Source of the DNA: Nitrosarchaeum sp. | GTDB taxonomy: Archaea; Thermoproteota; Nitrososphaeria; Nitrososphaerales; Nitrosopumilaceae | Direction: 5' to 3' | DNA length: 7,161 bases | NCBI GenBank assembly: GCA_013140415.1 | Contig: JABFSW010000201.1 | Span: 1-7,161 of the forward strand | Program-made: the position numbers and the translations under genes | Shown: one piece after another, positions 5,880 through 7,161 of the stretch | Numbering within the stretch: position 1 is the stretch's first letter | Layout: the number at the start of each line of letters is the position of its first letter | The notes under the pieces: model-generated | Databases searched by the model: none | What the model was told of the DNA's origin: nothing | Seen by the model: the letters and a program-made list of their open reading frames with translations, nothing else

Positions 5880-7075
5880 GTTTTTGTTGACATTTTCTTT
5901 TGTAATTTATTAGCTTCTGTTGATTGAATTCCCCATAATTCTACAAATCCTTTTGCCAATCTTTGATCAAAAGTTGATTCTGTACCATAAGTGGCGATCT
6001 TGTGACTATACAGTGAATATTCTGATTTTCGTCCCACAACACGAATGCTTCCTTTGAAGAGCTTTAGTTTTACAGTTCCTGATACTGGTTTTTGTGATGT
6101 TTGGATAAATGCATCTAGATCTTGTTTTAGTGGATCTTGCCATAATCCTGAATATGCAAGATATGCCCACTCATCATCAATAATTGATTTAAATTTATTT
6201 TCGTGTTTTGTGTGAACCATTTTTTCTAAATCTGCATGAGCTTCAATAAGACATATGGCTCCTGGAGTTTCATAAACTTCACGAGATTTTATTCCCACCA
6301 CTCTGTCTTCAATGTGATCAACAATTCCTACTCCTGCATCGCCTGCTTTTTTGTTTACATACTCGATTAATTTTATGGGTTCAAGAATTTTTCCATCAAC
6401 TGCAATTGGTATTCCTTTTTCAAATTTAATTTCCATGTATGTTGGTTTGTCTGGTAAATTTTTTGTTTTTACCCAAATGAATGCATCTTCAGGAGGTTCA
6501 TTATATGGATCTTCTAAAACTCCACCTTCAATTGCACGTCCCCACAAATTTTGATCAATGCTGAATCTTTTTGCTACTGAATCAATTTCAATTCCATGTT
6601 TTTTTGCAAACTTTAACTCTGTTACTCTGTCTAAATTTTTATCTCGAATTGGTGCAATAATTGGTAAATCAGAACCAGAACGTAATGTTATATCAAATCT
6701 TACTTGATCATTTCCTTTGCCTGAACATCCATGAGCTAGTGCTGTTACTTTTTCTTTTTTTGCAATTTCTAAAACTTTTTCTGCAATTAATGGTCTGGCC
6801 AATGCTGTTGCTAGACAATATTTTTTTTGATAAAGTGCATTTGCCTTAATTGATGGAAAAATAAAATTTTCAACGAATTCCTTTCTTGCATCTATGTTGT
6901 AATGTTTTTTTACTCCAAGCTTTTTTGCTTTGGCTTCAATTTTTTTCTGATCATCTCCTTGACCTACATCTACAGTTACTGTTATGACATCCATATCGTA
7001 TTCTTCTTGAAGATATTTTACTACTACTGAAGTATCTAGTCCTCCAGAAAATGCAAGAATTCCTCTTTCAGTCAT
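5876..7075 (-). CDS. argG: Argininosuccinate synthase
   Basis: This enzyme joins citrulline and aspartate with ATP to give argininosuccinate, the next-to-last step of arginine synthesis in the cytosol. The 399 residues from the chosen start fit the family. Visible motifs are the ATP pyrophosphatase loop AFSGGLDTS (8-16), YCLATALARPLIA (86-98), HGCSGKGNDQVRF (115-127), SIDQNLWGR (172-180) and ETPGA (269-273). The frame also has an ATG at 7084, adding MCF. I prefer 7075 because the protein then begins MTERGILAFSGG like its relatives, and because the TATA-like box at 7103-7110 would place the transcript start at roughly 7080. Neither ATG has a good Shine-Dalgarno, so a very short leader is plausible. 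It is the promoter-proximal gene of the block and overlaps lysW by 4 nt. The downstream lyase argH and the carbamoyltransferase argF are not in the window. Confidence 0.95.
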   Translation of the reverse strand: MTERGILAFSGGLDTSVVVKYLQEEYDMDVITVTVDVGQGDDQKKIEAKAKKLGVKKHYNIDARKEFVENFIFPSIKANALYQKKYCLATALARPLIAEKVLEIAKKEKVTALAHGCSGKGNDQVRFDITLRSGSDLPIIAPIRDKNLDRVTELKFAKKHGIEIDSVAKRFSIDQNLWGRAIEGGVLEDPYNEPPEDAFIWVKTKNLPDKPTYMEIKFEKGIPIAVDGKILEPIKLIEYVNKKAGDAGVGIVDHIEDRVVGIKSREVYETPGAICLIEAHADLEKMVHTKHENKFKSIIDDEWAYLAYSGLWQDPLKQDLDAFIQTSQKPVSGTVKLKLFKGSIRVVGRKSEYSLYSHKIATYGTESTFDQRLAKGFVELWGIQSTEANKLQKKMSTKT

Positions 7076-7102
7076 AAAACACATTTTCCCGTCGTATTTT
7101 GG

Positions 7103-7110
7103 AATTTATC
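7103..7110 (-). promoter_or_regulatory. TATA-like box of the argG operon
   Basis: On the minus strand GATAAATT lies about 23 nt (centre) before the ATG at 7084 and about 32 nt before the ATG at 7075. Standard archaeal spacing puts the start site near 7080, which favours the 7075 start with a leader of a few bases. The match to the archaeal box A consensus is imperfect. Confidence 0.4.
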
Positions 7111-7120
7111 TTTTGTGATA

Positions 7121-7130
7121 CGCTGAAAAT
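7121..7130. promoter_or_regulatory. 10-bp motif shared with the homocitrate synthase promoter
   Basis: CGCTGAAAAT (plus-strand reading) lies ten bases upstream of the argG TATA-like box. The identical 10-mer occurs at 1330-1339, upstream of the proximal homocitrate synthase box, in the same orientation relative to transcription. I found no other exact copy on reading the window. It may be a binding site for a shared regulator, the Lrp-family protein being the obvious candidate. Confidence 0.35.
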
Positions 7131-7161
7131 CAAAATTATCTTCCACATTTCATCTAACTAG

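Noticed and set aside
7085..7161. Possible divergent plus-strand gene at the right edge
   Set aside because: No start codon with a coding-like extension or ribosome site is visible in the remaining 77 bases; the content is explained as the argG promoter region.

Overview
The window reads as a chromosomal arginine/lysine biosynthesis cluster from a low-GC archaeon, most likely an ammonia-oxidising thaumarchaeon of the Nitrosopumilus type. The grounds are the strong A/T bias, the LysW carrier-protein route, archaeal TATA-like boxes with very short or absent leaders, an Lrp/AsnC regulator inside the operon, and argG leading a LysW cluster. The genus is inferred from gene content and composition; no marker gene is present.

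Every gene is on the minus strand, so transcription runs from the right end of the window to the left. The first block is argG, a 55-codon lysW too short for many gene callers, lysX/argX, lysY/argC, lysZ/argB, lysJ/argD and an Lrp-family regulator. These are packed with an ATGA overlap, a TAATG overlap, a 27-nt gap, a 2-nt gap and two 8-nt overlaps, so one polycistronic unit is likely. A 116-bp intergenic region (1279-1394) follows, carrying two TATA-like boxes and symmetric repeats. The second block is a homocitrate-synthase-like gene and then, 22 bp on, the start of a second lysW cut off by the window edge.

The pathway logic is as follows. LysX/ArgX attaches the amino group of glutamate (arginine branch) or 2-aminoadipate (lysine branch) to the C-terminal glutamate of LysW. 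LysZ phosphorylates the side-chain carboxylate, LysY reduces it to the semialdehyde and LysJ transaminates it. A deacylase (LysK, not in this window) then releases ornithine or lysine. ArgG acts late in the arginine branch, and homocitrate synthase opens the aminoadipate/lysine branch. The single LysZ-LysY-LysJ set lies between an arginine-specific gene and a lysine-specific gene, which suggests it serves both pathways.

The points most worth a second look are: two distinct LysW carriers, one beside each branch-specific gene; a 10-bp motif shared by the argG and homocitrate synthase promoters; and a near-symmetric repeat array between the Lrp gene and homocitrate synthase that could be the regulator's own operator. 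I see no mobile element, CRISPR array, tRNA or rRNA, and no credible plus-strand gene.
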